A stretch of 64,000 nt of DNA from Verrucomicrobiales bacterium (lineage in GTDB: Bacteria; Verrucomicrobiota; Verrucomicrobiia; Verrucomicrobiales; DEV007), in contig JARGNG010000012.1 in the NCBI GenBank assembly GCA_029213265.1, positions 3,512 to 67,511 on the forward strand, given 5' to 3'. Shown here in pieces: positions 1 to 9,028 of this stretch (the first letter of the stretch is position 1; every line of letters starts with the position of its first letter). The position numbers were made by a program, and so were the translations under genes. Below the pieces are notes generated by a model. That model did not search any database. It saw only the letters and a program-made list of their open reading frames with translations, and was not told the origin of the DNA.

Positions 1-1
1 A

Positions 2-2161
2 CCGCCCTCCATCAAAATCGCTCTCTCCCGCGATCGCTCGGTCGACTACCAGGAAAGGGTCACCCTACTTCTCAAAAACGGAGCGACCGGCCTGATCCTC
101 GTTCTTATCGCTCTCGGATTCTTCCTCGAACTGCGGGTCGCCTTCTGGACCGCCATCGGGATTCCCGTTTCTATACTCGGATCGCTCATCCTTATGCCGA
201 TAATGGATGCGACGATCAATATGATCTCGCTCTTTGGTTTCATCATTACACTCGGAATCGTAGTCGATGACGCCGTCGTGGTCGGGGAAGATATCTTTCA
301 CAAAATGTCGCGAGGGATGTCCCGTCGCGATGCCGCCGTCGCCGGGGCCCGCCAGATGACCGTCCCGGTTCTCTTTGCGGTTTCGACCAACATCATTGCC
401 TTTCTGCCCCTCCTTTTCGTGCCGGGTGAGATCGGGCAATTCTTCAAAATTCTCCCTGCCGTCGTCATCGCGGTTTTTACCGTCTCGCTCGTCGAATGTC
501 TTCTCATCCTTCCCTCCCATCTCGCCTTTTCCCATGCGAAAGAGGAAGCCCAAACCTGGTTCGGACGTTTCGATCGGCTGCAGACGCGTTTTCGCAATCG
601 CCTCGACGCGGCGCTGGAAGCCTTTTACCGGCCGCTCCTCCAAACCGCGATGCGACTGCGCTACCTCACCGTCGCTGTCTTCGTGGCGGCACTTCTCATT
701 ATGGGCGCGTGGATCGCGAGCGGACGGATCGATTTCATTTTCCGTCCCGCGATCGAAACGGATTTCGTGCAGGCCGAGATCGAGCTTCCCTCGGGAACTC
801 CGGTCGATCGTACCCGTGTCGTCACTTTCGAGATCGAAGATGCCGCCCGCCGGGCACTGGAGAAGACCGGGGAAAAAGACATTCTGGTCGGCTTTCTCAC
901 TGAGGTCGCCGAGAGCGGAAGCAACAACGGCGAGGTCAATGTCATGCTCGTTCCGCAAAGCCAGCGCACCATCACCGCGGAGGAATTCGTCCATCTCTGG
1001 CGTGAGGAAATCGGGGAAATCCCCGACCTTGAGTCGCTCTTTTTCGACTGGCTCATCGGTCCCGGGGGGGAGGCGGAAATTGATATCCAGCTCGCTCATC
1101 CGGAAACCGATACGCTTCGTCACGCGGCCGACGAGGTGGCGGAGGCAATCGCCCGCTACCCCGGCGTGGAAGACATCCGGAAAAGCTTCGGGCGGGAAAT
1201 GCCGCAGCTGAATTTTGAAATTAAACCGGAGGGACGCAGCCTCGGGATCACGGCCCGGGACCTCGGACAACAAATCCGACACTCTTTCTACGGAGCGGAG
1301 GCACTCCGGCAACCTCGCGACCGACAGGAGCTCCGGGTCATGGTGCGGCTCCCGGAAGCAGATCGACGGTCGATGAGCGGACTGGAGGAACTTCTCGTTC
1401 GCACGCCCGAAGGCGGAGAAATTCCGATCGCGCAGGCGGCGACGATCACGGAAGCGAGCGCTCCGGTTCGGATCGAGCGAGTCGACGGGGGCCGGGTCGT
1501 CAATGTCACCGCAAACGTACTCCCGGATGTGACGACGGGGAATCGTGTCCTCAATGCCTTTTCCAAACAGGAGCTTCCCAAGATCCTCGCCGGCTACCCC
1601 GGACTCCGTTACTCGTTCGAGGGAGAGCAACGGGAGCAGCGTGATGCGATGTCCGAACTGCTCTGGGGACTGGTCGCCTCCCTCTTCGCGATCTATGCCA
1701 TCATGGCGGCCCTATTGCGGAGCTACGCGCAGGCGTTTGTCGTTCTCCTGACAATTCCCTGGGGATTGTCAGGTGCCGTGATCGGGCATGAGCTTCTCGG
1801 ATTTGAGCTGAGCATCTTCAGTGTCTTTGGCATGATCGCTTTGTGCGGGATGGTCGTGAATGGAGCCTTTGTTCTCGCAATCACCCGCAATCGTTACTTT
1901 GAGGAGGGAGAGGACCCGGCTCTGGTGACCGAACACGCGGCCCTTCGTCGTTTTCGTCCCATCCTTCTCACTGCAATCACCACCTTCCTCGGCCTTGGAC
2001 CGATGATTTTCGAAAAATCAACTCAGGCGCTTTTTCTCGTCCCCATGGCGATCTCGCTGGGGATCGGCACACTCGTGTCGACCTTTGTGATCCTCCTGCT
2101 GATTCCCTCCCTCTTTCGAATCATCGAAGATTTTTCGGGACGTCCTTCGAGAACCGGGTGA
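2..2161 (+). CDS. RND-family efflux transporter, inner-membrane subunit (5' truncated by window)
   Basis: The reading frame is open from base 2, so the first part of the gene lies outside the window and 719 residues remain. The protein is the proton-driven inner-membrane pump of a tripartite efflux system (HAE1 / AcrB-MdtC-CusA superfamily). The start of the visible part is a hydrophobic helix. It is followed by the family's TM4 signature GIVVDDAVVVGED, whose two adjacent Asp residues relay protons in AcrB. A large periplasmic loop (about residues 240-530) and a second block of transmembrane helices (FAIYAIMAALLRSYAQ, then three to four more) complete the second repeat. The end RIIEDFSGRPSRTG is typical of the family. 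The membrane-fusion partner is not visible. Substrate cannot be inferred. There is no obvious CusA-type metal motif. Confidence 0.93.
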   Translation, partial: PPSIKIALSRDRSVDYQERVTLLLKNGATGLILVLIALGFFLELRVAFWTAIGIPVSILGSLILMPIMDATINMISLFGFIITLGIVVDDAVVVGEDIFHKMSRGMSRRDAAVAGARQMTVPVLFAVSTNIIAFLPLLFVPGEIGQFFKILPAVVIAVFTVSLVECLLILPSHLAFSHAKEEAQTWFGRFDRLQTRFRNRLDAALEAFYRPLLQTAMRLRYLTVAVFVAALLIMGAWIASGRIDFIFRPAIETDFVQAEIELPSGTPVDRTRVVTFEIEDAARRALEKTGEKDILVGFLTEVAESGSNNGEVNVMLVPQSQRTITAEEFVHLWREEIGEIPDLESLFFDWLIGPGGEAEIDIQLAHPETDTLRHAADEVAEAIARYPGVEDIRKSFGREMPQLNFEIKPEGRSLGITARDLGQQIRHSFYGAEALRQPRDRQELRVMVRLPEADRRSMSGLEELLVRTPEGGEIPIAQAATITEASAPVRIERVDGGRVVNVTANVLPDVTTGNRVLNAFSKQELPKILAGYPGLRYSFEGEQREQRDAMSELLWGLVASLFAIYAIMAALLRSYAQAFVVLLTIPWGLSGAVIGHELLGFELSIFSVFGMIALCGMVVNGAFVLAITRNRYFEEGEDPALVTEHAALRRFRPILLTAITTFLGLGPMIFEKSTQALFLVPMAISLGIGTLVSTFVILLLIPSLFRIIEDFSGRPSRTG

Positions 2162-2315
2162 TCGATTCCTCCAAGGGCCCTCACGGGACACACGGCATGA
2201 AGCCGCCACCGGGGGGACACGACGACGGCGCCGGGGAAGGGCCGATTCGCTTGCTGACCAACGCGGAAGGCCGACTCCTCGGATACACCTGGTCGACCTT
2301 TTCCAATTCAAAGCT

Positions 2316-3215
2316 ATGGCTCGTGAAAGACCGGCCTATGGTCTCGAACTCGCGCGGCACGGGTTTGTCACCTTCAGCATCGACCTGCTTACCGACGGCG
2401 AACGCATCGAACCCAAGCGGCGAGTCATGGACACACGGGTGTTTTACGAGAAGCACCCCGAGTGGTCCATTGTCGGCAAGAATGCCTGGGACTGCAGCCG
2501 CAGCGTCGATTTTCTCCAGACCCTCGACCTCGTCGATCCAGACCAAATCGGTGTCACAGGATGGTCGCTCGGCGGTCACTCCGCTATCTTCGCCGCCGCG
2601 TTCGACACGCGCTTCACAGCCTGCGTCAGCAACGGCGGGGTGCTGGACTGCTATCGTCACGCCGACGCCTGGTCGCGTATTCCCAAACCCTCCTGGAAAC
2701 CGTGGGAAGAAGGCGTCGACGAGCCTACCAGCAGTGCGAAGCTAGAGAAACGCTTCGGCTTCAAAACCAACAGCGGGCCCTATATCTATATCAAGCGACT
2801 TCGCAAGTACATCGACAATCCCGACCTCCCTCTCCCGGTCGACTTCGATGACCTCATGTCCCTCGTCGCGCCACGGGCTCAGTTGATCATTTCCTCTGAG
2901 CAGGAGTTTTCCCGCCACAAGTTTTTCGAAAAGTGCCAAAACGCCCCCGATGTCTACATCCACTGGGAAGACGCTCAAGGACTCCCGAGTCCGACCCGGG
3001 CGAGGCAGGAGCGTCTCGGCTACGGGGAAACGCTCGACTAGTACGACAGCCAATACGGCATGAAACCTGAGAAGATCGAAAACGACTTCCGAAAACTCGG
3101 CGCGGGCGATGCCTACAGCTGGTTTTCCTTTCCGGGAGGACACGCCTTTCCGGGAGTCGCCCACCGCATGACCTTCGCCTGGTTCGATCGCTGGCTGGGG
3201 AGAACGATGATGTAG
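2316..3215 (+). pseudogene. decayed alpha/beta hydrolase (acetyl-xylan-esterase-like)
   Basis: A 241-residue frame carries the nucleophile elbow GWSLGGHSA, preceded by the family-like sequence YGLELARHGFV. It stops at an in-frame TAG at 3039-3041. The same frame then continues for about 57 residues with FSFPGGHAFP, which fits the catalytic-His end of the same fold, and ends at TAG 3213-3215. The N-terminal strand block normally found before YGLELARHG is missing. Upstream DNA (2162-2315) is open in this frame but does not give recognisable hydrolase sequence. One nonsense codon and a lost N-terminus argue for a pseudogene. A sequencing error at 3039 cannot be excluded. PVC genomes carry many such exported hydrolases. 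Confidence 0.7.
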
Positions 3216-3394
3216 ATCTGTTGGCTTTAAGCTGATTTCCAGTGGATCTGGTAGCGTCTCACGGTCAGCGGAAGCCTACTGTTTCACGGCTCCAACCTTT
3301 TTGCGTTTGCAACAATCACGCAGCTTGAAAAGCGAAACTCAGCAGAGACACTATCACGGAAATCTTTCGCTTCGTCCTTTACCCCTCATTTTCT

Positions 3395-4369
3395 ATGTCC
3401 AAACGGAGTCTCGTAACGCATCACACACGCCGCAGCGCGCTTGCCCTCTCCGGAGCGGCCGGAGCCGCCCTGCTTTTTCCGCGTTGCCGGACCATTCCCA
3501 ATGAGGAAGGTTCCACGGCCCTCCGCCAACCGAGATTGCCCTGGTCCACGGTTTTCAAGGGAGAAGCCAGGTTCCAGGAGCTCTGCCAACGAGCCGGCAG
3601 GGAAAAATGGGCCTCCCTGCCAATCGGGAAGCGCACGACAGCTGTCGGAACCTCTCTTTGCGGCACTGCTTACGTGAATTACACCCTCGAAATCGATGAT
3701 CGTGTCGAGTCCCCCTCCGTGAATTTCAACGGGATGGATTGCTGGACGTTCTACGAGACCTCTCTCGCAATGGCTCGACTCGTGAAGAATCCGCCTTTCC
3801 AGTGGACGCGGGAAGCACTTCTCCACTACATCGAACTCGAACGCTACAGGAGTGGCCGGTGCGATGGCACTTACGTGAGCCGGATGCATCATTTGGAGGA
3901 GGTATTTGCAAACAATGAACAGCGCGGACTCGGTAAAAATGTCACTGCCTCACTGGGAGGACAACAGCTACGCCGGCGGGTCAAATACATGCAGACCCGA
4001 ACTGCAGTTCGCAACTCCCGGTATCTGCGAAACGATCCCTCGATGGTCCCGGCAATGGCAAGAATCGAAAGTCACATTTCCACTCTTCCCGTTTACTACA
4101 TTCCCAATTCCAAGGTCGCTTCGATTGAGTCAAAATTGCAAGACGGAGATGTGCTGGCGATCGTGACGAACTGGCATTCCACCTACACCTCCCACGTCGG
4201 GCTTGCGAAGCGGGATGGGGCGACCTGCCGCTTCATGCACGCCTGCTCTCAGCGCAGCAAAGGGAGGCGTTGCATCACCGATTCCCGCATTTCCCATTAC
4301 CTGCGAGAGAAAAGCACCAATATCGGAGTGATCGTATTCCGCCCCGGGGAAGCCCCGCTGCTCGGTTGA
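3395..4369 (+). CDS. exported DUF1460 / NlpC-P60-fold amidase-like protein
   Basis: 324 residues. The N-terminus TRRSALALSGAAGAALLF is a Tat-like or Sec export signal, followed by Cys31. The body matches the DUF1460 family, in which the known structure is an N-acetylmuramoyl-L-alanine amidase-type NlpC/P60 fold. The likely nucleophile is Cys116 in NFNGMDCWTF (family pattern GLDCxTF), and the likely base is the His of YTSHVGLA. The segment DGDVLAIVTN is also a family block. It probably acts on cell-wall peptides in the periplasm. The gene stands alone between two decayed genes. The ribosome-binding site is weak. The start was chosen because it gives the complete signal peptide. Confidence 0.75.
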   Translation: MSKRSLVTHHTRRSALALSGAAGAALLFPRCRTIPNEEGSTALRQPRLPWSTVFKGEARFQELCQRAGREKWASLPIGKRTTAVGTSLCGTAYVNYTLEIDDRVESPSVNFNGMDCWTFYETSLAMARLVKNPPFQWTREALLHYIELERYRSGRCDGTYVSRMHHLEEVFANNEQRGLGKNVTASLGGQQLRRRVKYMQTRTAVRNSRYLRNDPSMVPAMARIESHISTLPVYYIPNSKVASIESKLQDGDVLAIVTNWHSTYTSHVGLAKRDGATCRFMHACSQRSKGRRCITDSRISHYLREKSTNIGVIVFRPGEAPLLG

Positions 4370-4403
4370 TGCGCCCCGTCAGAGAAACCTGCGTTTTGCC
4401 CAC

Positions 4404-4746
4404 TCAGTACGGTTCGATCCAGTAATCCCCGTCGCCGGCATGTCGATGAAAGACGCTGCCTTCGAAGTGGAAGCGCGCTTCATTCTCCTCCCTCGAACCG
4501 ACCCATCGAGAAATTTCGAAGCACAATCCCGCCGCCTCTTGCGAGGGCTTTGTCGGAAAGAAAAAACGAAACTTCGCCCTCGATCGTGGCAGGGTCGTAG
4601 TCGAAATCCAATCGCACTTTCTCGAACTTCGGGATCACTTGCGCCCAGGTTCCATCTGCTTTTTTCGCATCCGGGATCTTACTCACTTTCGTCCCCGGTT
4701 TCAGAAGGGATTCCACTCTGAAACCGGCTCTTTTGGCTGTGATTTT
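4404..4746 (-). pseudogene. frameshifted 3' remnant of an unidentified gene
   Basis: On the minus strand an open stretch follows a TAG at 4747-4749 and runs through KITAKRAGFRVESLLKPG to FSMGRFEGGE, where it stops. If one extra base near 4490 is ignored, the reading passes into another frame and continues as ENEARFHFEGSVFHRHAGDG, ending in DYWIEPY and a TGA at 4404-4406. The two halves have the same composition and plausible beta-strand periodicity, so they look like the C-terminal part of one former gene. I do not recognise the family. Nothing upstream at 4747-4799 continues it. It lies between the DUF1460 gene and the sialidase-like gene. Confidence 0.45.
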
Positions 4747-4799
4747 CTAACCGGAACGCGGGATGGTAGAAGCGGATTCGTCCCGATAGAATTTCAGAG

Positions 4800-6002
4800 A
4801 TGTCGCTTCGATCCATCCTTCTCACCGCCATCCTCTTTCCCCTCGCGGCCGGGGCAGCTGATCCGGTCCAGATTCTCCACCTCCCAGGCACTGGCAGCGA
4901 GCCGGAGGCGATTCGGTACGACGAACTTCCCGTGATCGAAGGCACCCATGCCGTGATCAACTTCGCCAAACCCGGTCCCGGGGCTACCGCGGCACCGGAA
5001 ATGGACATCCACCACCTCCGGCTCAACCTGCACAACTACCTGATTCATTACGGAGGGAAATTTCACGCGATCTGGAGCGACGGCCCGAGGATCGAAGATC
5101 TTCCGACCCAGGAAATCCTTCATGCCACGAGTGAAGACGGGCTTCACTGGAGCAAGGCACAATCACTGACCGGTCGCCCGTCCGAACCCTACGCATTCAT
5201 CGCCCGCGGGCTCTGGGAGCGGGATGGTGAACTGCTCGCGCTGGCGGCCCACTACCAGGGAAAGGGTGCCTTCGGGTCGGACAAGGAACTGAAGTTACAG
5301 GCCTATCATTACGACGGAAAGACGGGCGAGTGGAAATTCCGCGCAACCCTGTTCGACGATGCTATCAACAACTTTGCCCCACAGAAACTTCCCTCGACCG
5401 GCGACTGGATCCTAACGAGGCGGGATTCGAGATTCAACGTATCCGTCCTCATCGGGGGGAGAGAATCCCTCACCGACTGGAATGCCTACCCGGTCGTCGG
5501 AGTGGGCGAGGTGAAAGGTTTTCGACCGGACGAGCCGATTTTCTGGCCGCTTGGAGACGGAACCCTGTTCGCCCTCTACCGCGACAACGGAGGTTCGCAG
5601 CGACTCTTTCACTCCGTTTCAAAAGACAACGGTCAAACCTGGGGCGTTCCCGAAATGACGAACTTCCCGAATGCGACGAGCAAACTGTTCGCCTTTCCCA
5701 CGAGCCGGGGGGAGCGCATCCTGATCCTGAACGCCAACCCGAAAGCAGGGCGTCGCGAACTTCATCTCGCACTGAGCCGCGATGACAAAACATTTACGGC
5801 CCTCGCCCGCCTGGGCATTCCCTCATCTCCTCCGCTGCCTCGCGAACTGGCTCATCGGACCAAAAAGTTTTCGGAAGGAATCGCTTCGCTGCAGTATCCG
5901 CATGTCATCGAACACGAGGGCTTTCTCTGGATTGCCTTTTCGAGGCTAAAAGTGCAGACAGAAATCTTTCGCGTGCCGCTGACGGAGTTGGACAAGCTAT
6001 GA
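4800..6002 (+). CDS. exported sialidase-like (BNR-repeat) beta-propeller protein
   Basis: 400 residues with a signal peptide (MSLRSILLTAILFPLAAGAA). At least two Asp-box/BNR-type turns are visible, SEDGLHWS (about residue 117) and SKDNGQTWG (about residue 275), in the spacing expected for a six-bladed propeller. That suggests an exo-sialidase or related glycan-binding/hydrolysing protein acting outside the cytoplasm. The arginine triad and Tyr/Glu pair of true sialidases cannot be assigned by eye, so catalysis is unproven. It is convergent with the next gene, with a stem-loop between them. It belongs to the block of exported carbohydrate-active genes between 4.8 and 12.8 kb. Confidence 0.65.
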   Translation: MSLRSILLTAILFPLAAGAADPVQILHLPGTGSEPEAIRYDELPVIEGTHAVINFAKPGPGATAAPEMDIHHLRLNLHNYLIHYGGKFHAIWSDGPRIEDLPTQEILHATSEDGLHWSKAQSLTGRPSEPYAFIARGLWERDGELLALAAHYQGKGAFGSDKELKLQAYHYDGKTGEWKFRATLFDDAINNFAPQKLPSTGDWILTRRDSRFNVSVLIGGRESLTDWNAYPVVGVGEVKGFRPDEPIFWPLGDGTLFALYRDNGGSQRLFHSVSKDNGQTWGVPEMTNFPNATSKLFAFPTSRGERILILNANPKAGRRELHLALSRDDKTFTALARLGIPSSPPLPRELAHRTKKFSEGIASLQYPHVIEHEGFLWIAFSRLKVQTEIFRVPLTELDKL

Positions 6003-6009
6003 GGTATCG

Positions 6010-6053
6010 CGGGCCGGGCAGCTCAGAGGAAACGCCCCGTCCTGCGCGGCCCG
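6010..6053. terminator. inverted repeat between convergent genes
   Basis: Arms CGGGCCGGGCAG (6010-6021) and CTGCGCGGCCCG (6042-6053) pair in 11 of 12 positions around a 20-base loop, just after the stop at 6002 and before the minus-strand stop at 6109. The position suits a bidirectional transcription end. No T-tract follows, so intrinsic termination is uncertain. Confidence 0.4.
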
Positions 6054-6055
6054 AC

Positions 6056-6075
6056 TCGCTCACGCTCGCAGCTAC
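6056..6075 (+). repeat. 20-bp intergenic repeat, copy 1
   Basis: The 20-mer TCGCTCACGCTCGCAGCTAC occurs here and again, identical and in the same orientation, at 7667-7686. The two copies lie just outside either end of the gene at 6109-7542. Such short repeats are usually dispersed genome-wide. Only two copies are visible here. Confidence 0.6.
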
Positions 6076-6108
6076 CGGCAAGGTGGATCAGCGTACTCCC
6101 GCGAAAAG

Positions 6109-7542
6109 CTACTCCGCAAACCGATAGGAATAGAGATCGCATTCCGTCAGGACAAAGCGGAGCCGGATCGGCTTGCCTGCGAGGGCGGAGAGATCGGGGT
6201 CCCCTTTCCACTTCATCATGAGCTCGATCGCGTCGCCGAAAAGAGCTTGGCAGTTCTCCAGTTCCAGTCCCGGGATCGCCTTTCCATCGGCATTCTGGAT
6301 TTCCACCCTCGCGCTACCGACGGCACTGGTGCTCAGGTTGAGAATCAGTTTCGAACCGTAACATTGAACCGGCTTCGTGAGCAGCTCCCCCGGTTCTGAT
6401 CCCGCCTGAACCGAGACAAATCCGTCGGTTCGCAGAACATAACGATCCCCGCTGCGATGATAGATCGACATTTCATTCGGACCGGTCGGAACCACATTCA
6501 GGGCGACATAGTTGGCCCGGTTCCCCCACTGCTTCTCCTCGAGCCCCGGCCGGATGAAGGCCTCCGGAAAGAGTCGATCATAGGTTTCCGAACCGGCGCG
6601 GGTCGACATTAGGAGAATGTCGGTCGCATTCCTTTCCGAAGACTGCCCCCCGGCATCGTCGCCGCGACCGGGAACATAACGCGTCGCCAAAGCAACGTAG
6701 ATATGAGGCGCGCGGAAGTAGGGATGAGTCTGCGTCGTGTAGAGATGCTCGCCGGGAAAATTCGGATTCATCGCCACCGGCGCGGTCCAGGTCTCGAAGT
6801 CTTTCGAGGTGGTCCGGCTCACGCTGCGCAATGGATCCGGCTCGAGCCAGGTTCGAAAATAACAGACATATTGCTGCTCCGCCTCCGACCAGAACGAAAC
6901 ATTGGCCGAGTCAAAGGCATGGCGCCACCCTTTCCGGTAGGGAATGACCTCATCCTTTTTTGTCCAGTGAATGCCATCCTCCGAAACAAAGGCATAGAGC
7001 CCCCGACCGGCCACCTCCTCGAGCTTCTGTTTGTTTCCGGTACCTGGATGCCCTGCGAGTGCTTTGTACCGTTCCGCCGCCGGAACACCGGGCAGGGTGT
7101 CGAGGAAAGGAACGAAGTTGTGCAGAAACTTTGGCATTTTCGCGAGAATGACGTTGTTCGCTTTCGTCCCCGCGACTTCATGAAGGCCCAACTCCGGGAA
7201 GGTCCATTCGTGCCCGTCCGTGCTTTCAGCGTAACAAACCGTTTCCCCTCCCCCGCCGGATTCGGCCTTCCCGGAAAAAGCCGGATCGGATCCCCGCCAG
7301 TAGGCGCGGAAGAGGTTCTCGTCACGAATCACGGTGATGTAGTGCTTTTCAGGAAGAGGTGAATTCGGACGCGGGACTTTGACCGGAGAATGCATCCGGA
7401 ACTCCAGATTCTCCTTCGATTCGACAAGAGAGGCATCGAGGAACAATTCCAGACGAGAGCCGATGTCGACGGGTTCCGCTGCTTTCCCGGGCAAAAGCAG
7501 ACCGAACAAAATGAGGAAAGAAATGAGTTCGATGCGTTCCAT
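6109..7542 (-). CDS. exported beta-propeller glycosidase-like protein (GH32/GH43-superfamily type)
   Basis: 477 residues from the ATG at 7542. The frame extends 44 codons further upstream, but only this start gives a clean signal peptide (ERIELISFLILFGLLLPGKAA). The sequence has repeated propeller-like blocks: YITVIRDENLFRAYWRG, VCYAESTDGHEWTFPE, YAFVSEDGIHWTK and CYFRTWLEPD. It ends in a beta-rich domain (LRFVLTECDLYSYRF). This arrangement is common in Planctomycetes and Verrucomicrobia proteins annotated as glycosyl hydrolases of the five-bladed propeller clan. The acid/base residues cannot be assigned with certainty, so the substrate is unknown. It is framed by two copies of a 20-bp repeat. 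Confidence 0.55.
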   Translation of the reverse strand: MERIELISFLILFGLLLPGKAAEPVDIGSRLELFLDASLVESKENLEFRMHSPVKVPRPNSPLPEKHYITVIRDENLFRAYWRGSDPAFSGKAESGGGGETVCYAESTDGHEWTFPELGLHEVAGTKANNVILAKMPKFLHNFVPFLDTLPGVPAAERYKALAGHPGTGNKQKLEEVAGRGLYAFVSEDGIHWTKKDEVIPYRKGWRHAFDSANVSFWSEAEQQYVCYFRTWLEPDPLRSVSRTTSKDFETWTAPVAMNPNFPGEHLYTTQTHPYFRAPHIYVALATRYVPGRGDDAGGQSSERNATDILLMSTRAGSETYDRLFPEAFIRPGLEEKQWGNRANYVALNVVPTGPNEMSIYHRSGDRYVLRTDGFVSVQAGSEPGELLTKPVQCYGSKLILNLSTSAVGSARVEIQNADGKAIPGLELENCQALFGDAIELMMKWKGDPDLSALAGKPIRLRFVLTECDLYSYRFAE

Positions 7543-7666
7543 GGAAAGCCGATTCTGACAGAGCGAAGACTTTTGGCGAGCCTGTGCAAAAACAGGATTA
7601 CGTGGGGGGATAGAGGGAGTGGGACAATAGAGGGACAGACCTTTTATTGAGGTTCGGCAACCTGAT

Positions 7667-7686
7667 TCGCTCACGCTCGCAGCTAC
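7667..7686 (+). repeat. 20-bp intergenic repeat, copy 2
   Basis: Identical to 6056-6075 and in the same orientation. It lies in the 259-bp gap between the glycosidase-like gene and the acyltransferase gene. Confidence 0.6.
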
Positions 7687-7748
7687 GGGAGCAGGGGGCG
7701 GCTGACCCTCCCACTAGTTCAGTATTTCTTATATTCCGGGTTTTCCAC

Positions 7749-7790
7749 ACTTGTTATAATTACAAGTTTTATTTAAGTGTTAGTTCACTT
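7749..7790 (+). promoter_or_regulatory. extended -10 promoter with inverted repeats upstream of the acyltransferase gene
   Basis: A perfect TATAAT at 7755-7760 is preceded by TGT, giving an extended -10 element (TG-N-TATAAT). No good -35 is seen. The -10 is embedded in an inverted repeat, ACTTGT (7749-7754) and ACAAGT (7762-7767), which could be an operator. A second small dyad, AAGTG (7775-7779) and CACTT (7786-7790), falls in the predicted leader. The stretch is markedly AT-rich compared with its surroundings. The ATG at 7802 would lie about 35 bases from the expected start of transcription. Confidence 0.6.
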
Positions 7791-7801
7791 GAAATACTCT
7801 C

Positions 7802-8917
7802 ATGAATCGTGAGGGTAGCTGGCCCAAACGCCTCTTCAGTTTGCACATTTCGAGGGGCATTGCGGCTCTTGCGGTGGTGGTCTGGCACTGGGAACATTTT
7901 GCCGATTCCTCCTACGCCCGACCCGAGAATCTCGACAAGAGCGCCTACCCATTTCACTCCTTTCTGAAGGTCTTTCACGAGAAGGGCTACTTCGGAGTCA
8001 GCTACTTTTTTCTTCTCTCCGGCTTCATTTTCTTCTGGCTCTATCGCCAGCGGATTGAAGAACGCACCGTGGGCTTTGGGAACTTCTGGCTTCAGCGATT
8101 TTCGCGGCTCTACCCATTGCATTTCGTGACCCTGCTCCTCGTCGCCGGGTTGCAGTTTCTCTTTTCTTCCACCAACCCGTCCGGCGAGTTTTTCATCTAC
8201 CCGTCGAACGATGCTCCCCATTTTCTCCTGCAGCTCGGCTTCGCCTCGCACTGGGGATTGGAATCCACGAAATCGTTCAATGGTCCGATCTGGTCGGTGT
8301 CGGTGGAGATCCTTCTCTATCTCGTCTTCTTCGTCGTCGCCCTGCTAGGGAAAGGACGATTTTTCTCCTGCGCGCTCATCGCTCTGGTCGGCATGGTGCT
8401 GTATCCGGCCACGAAACACATGTTCTTTCTCGGACTCTCCCTTTTCTTCCTCGGGGGAGTTGTCTACGAAGTGACGGGCTGGCTGTTTCAACGCCGCGCC
8501 TTCCAGCACCGGCTTCTCTACCTGGCCACTGGCGTTTCCTCGATGGCCTGGCTCGCGACCATCTTCGTTCCGGGAATCGAAGATTCGATTGCTTCGCTCT
8601 CGCTGCTCGAACTCAACCGGGGCGAAGGCATTCTCCCGCGCTTCTCGTGGATCGGCGATATCACCTACTCGCCCTACCTCCTGCATTTCCCGCTGCAGCT
8701 CGTTCTCATGATTGCGGTAACCAACAGCTTCCTACGCCCTGACTTCTACTTGAGTCCGCTCTGGTTACTTCTCTTCCTCACCGTTCTCGTCGCCTCCTCC
8801 TACGCAACCTTCCGCTACTTTGAAGTGCCCATGCAAAGACGCATCCGGAACCTCGCAAAATCACCTCCCGGAAAACCCATTCGCGGAGCGGTTGCGGGCA
8901 GTGGCATTTTGCGGTAA
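7802..8917 (+). CDS. acyltransferase 3 family membrane protein (OafA/YrhL type)
   Basis: 371 residues, about ten membrane-spanning helices. The N-terminal helix carries the family motif HISRGIAALAVVVWHW, with the conserved Arg and the His needed for acyl transfer. Next come GVSYFFLLSGFIFFW and a conserved FWLQRFSRLYPLH block. These enzymes move acetyl or other acyl groups from the cytoplasm onto surface polysaccharides, lipid A sugars or peptidoglycan. No glycan-biosynthesis genes adjoin it, so the acceptor is unknown. It is transcribed alone from an extended -10 promoter. Confidence 0.88.
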   Translation: MNREGSWPKRLFSLHISRGIAALAVVVWHWEHFADSSYARPENLDKSAYPFHSFLKVFHEKGYFGVSYFFLLSGFIFFWLYRQRIEERTVGFGNFWLQRFSRLYPLHFVTLLLVAGLQFLFSSTNPSGEFFIYPSNDAPHFLLQLGFASHWGLESTKSFNGPIWSVSVEILLYLVFFVVALLGKGRFFSCALIALVGMVLYPATKHMFFLGLSLFFLGGVVYEVTGWLFQRRAFQHRLLYLATGVSSMAWLATIFVPGIEDSIASLSLLELNRGEGILPRFSWIGDITYSPYLLHFPLQLVLMIAVTNSFLRPDFYLSPLWLLLFLTVLVASSYATFRYFEVPMQRRIRNLAKSPPGKPIRGAVAGSGILR

Positions 8918-8948
8918 GGGAGCTGAAACGCCCCAGGGGTATAAACCC

Positions 8949-8976
8949 GGAGGACAGAGCAGGAGCTCTATCCTCC
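8949..8976. terminator. stem-loop between convergent genes
   Basis: GGAGGACAGAGC (8949-8960) pairs with GCTCTATCCTCC (8965-8976) around a four-base loop, with one mismatch. It sits between the acyltransferase stop (8917) and the sulfatase stop (9087), the right place for a bidirectional terminator, but lacks a strong T-run. It could instead be an interspersed palindrome. Confidence 0.45.
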
Positions 8977-9028
8977 CTTTGCGCCTCCGCGCCTTGGCGT
9001 GAGATTGTCTACCCGCCCCGCGGAACTC

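Noticed and set aside
65-1630. 521-codon open frame on the minus strand
   Set aside because: It lies antisense to the RND transporter, whose frame has clear family motifs. The product is an Arg/Asp/Glu-rich sequence with no recognisable fold. GC-rich third positions commonly create such shadows.
3039-3041. TAG in the hydrolase as a recoded (pyrrolysine) codon
   Set aside because: The gene also lacks its N-terminus and no pyrrolysine machinery or structure is visible. Ordinary nonsense decay is simpler.
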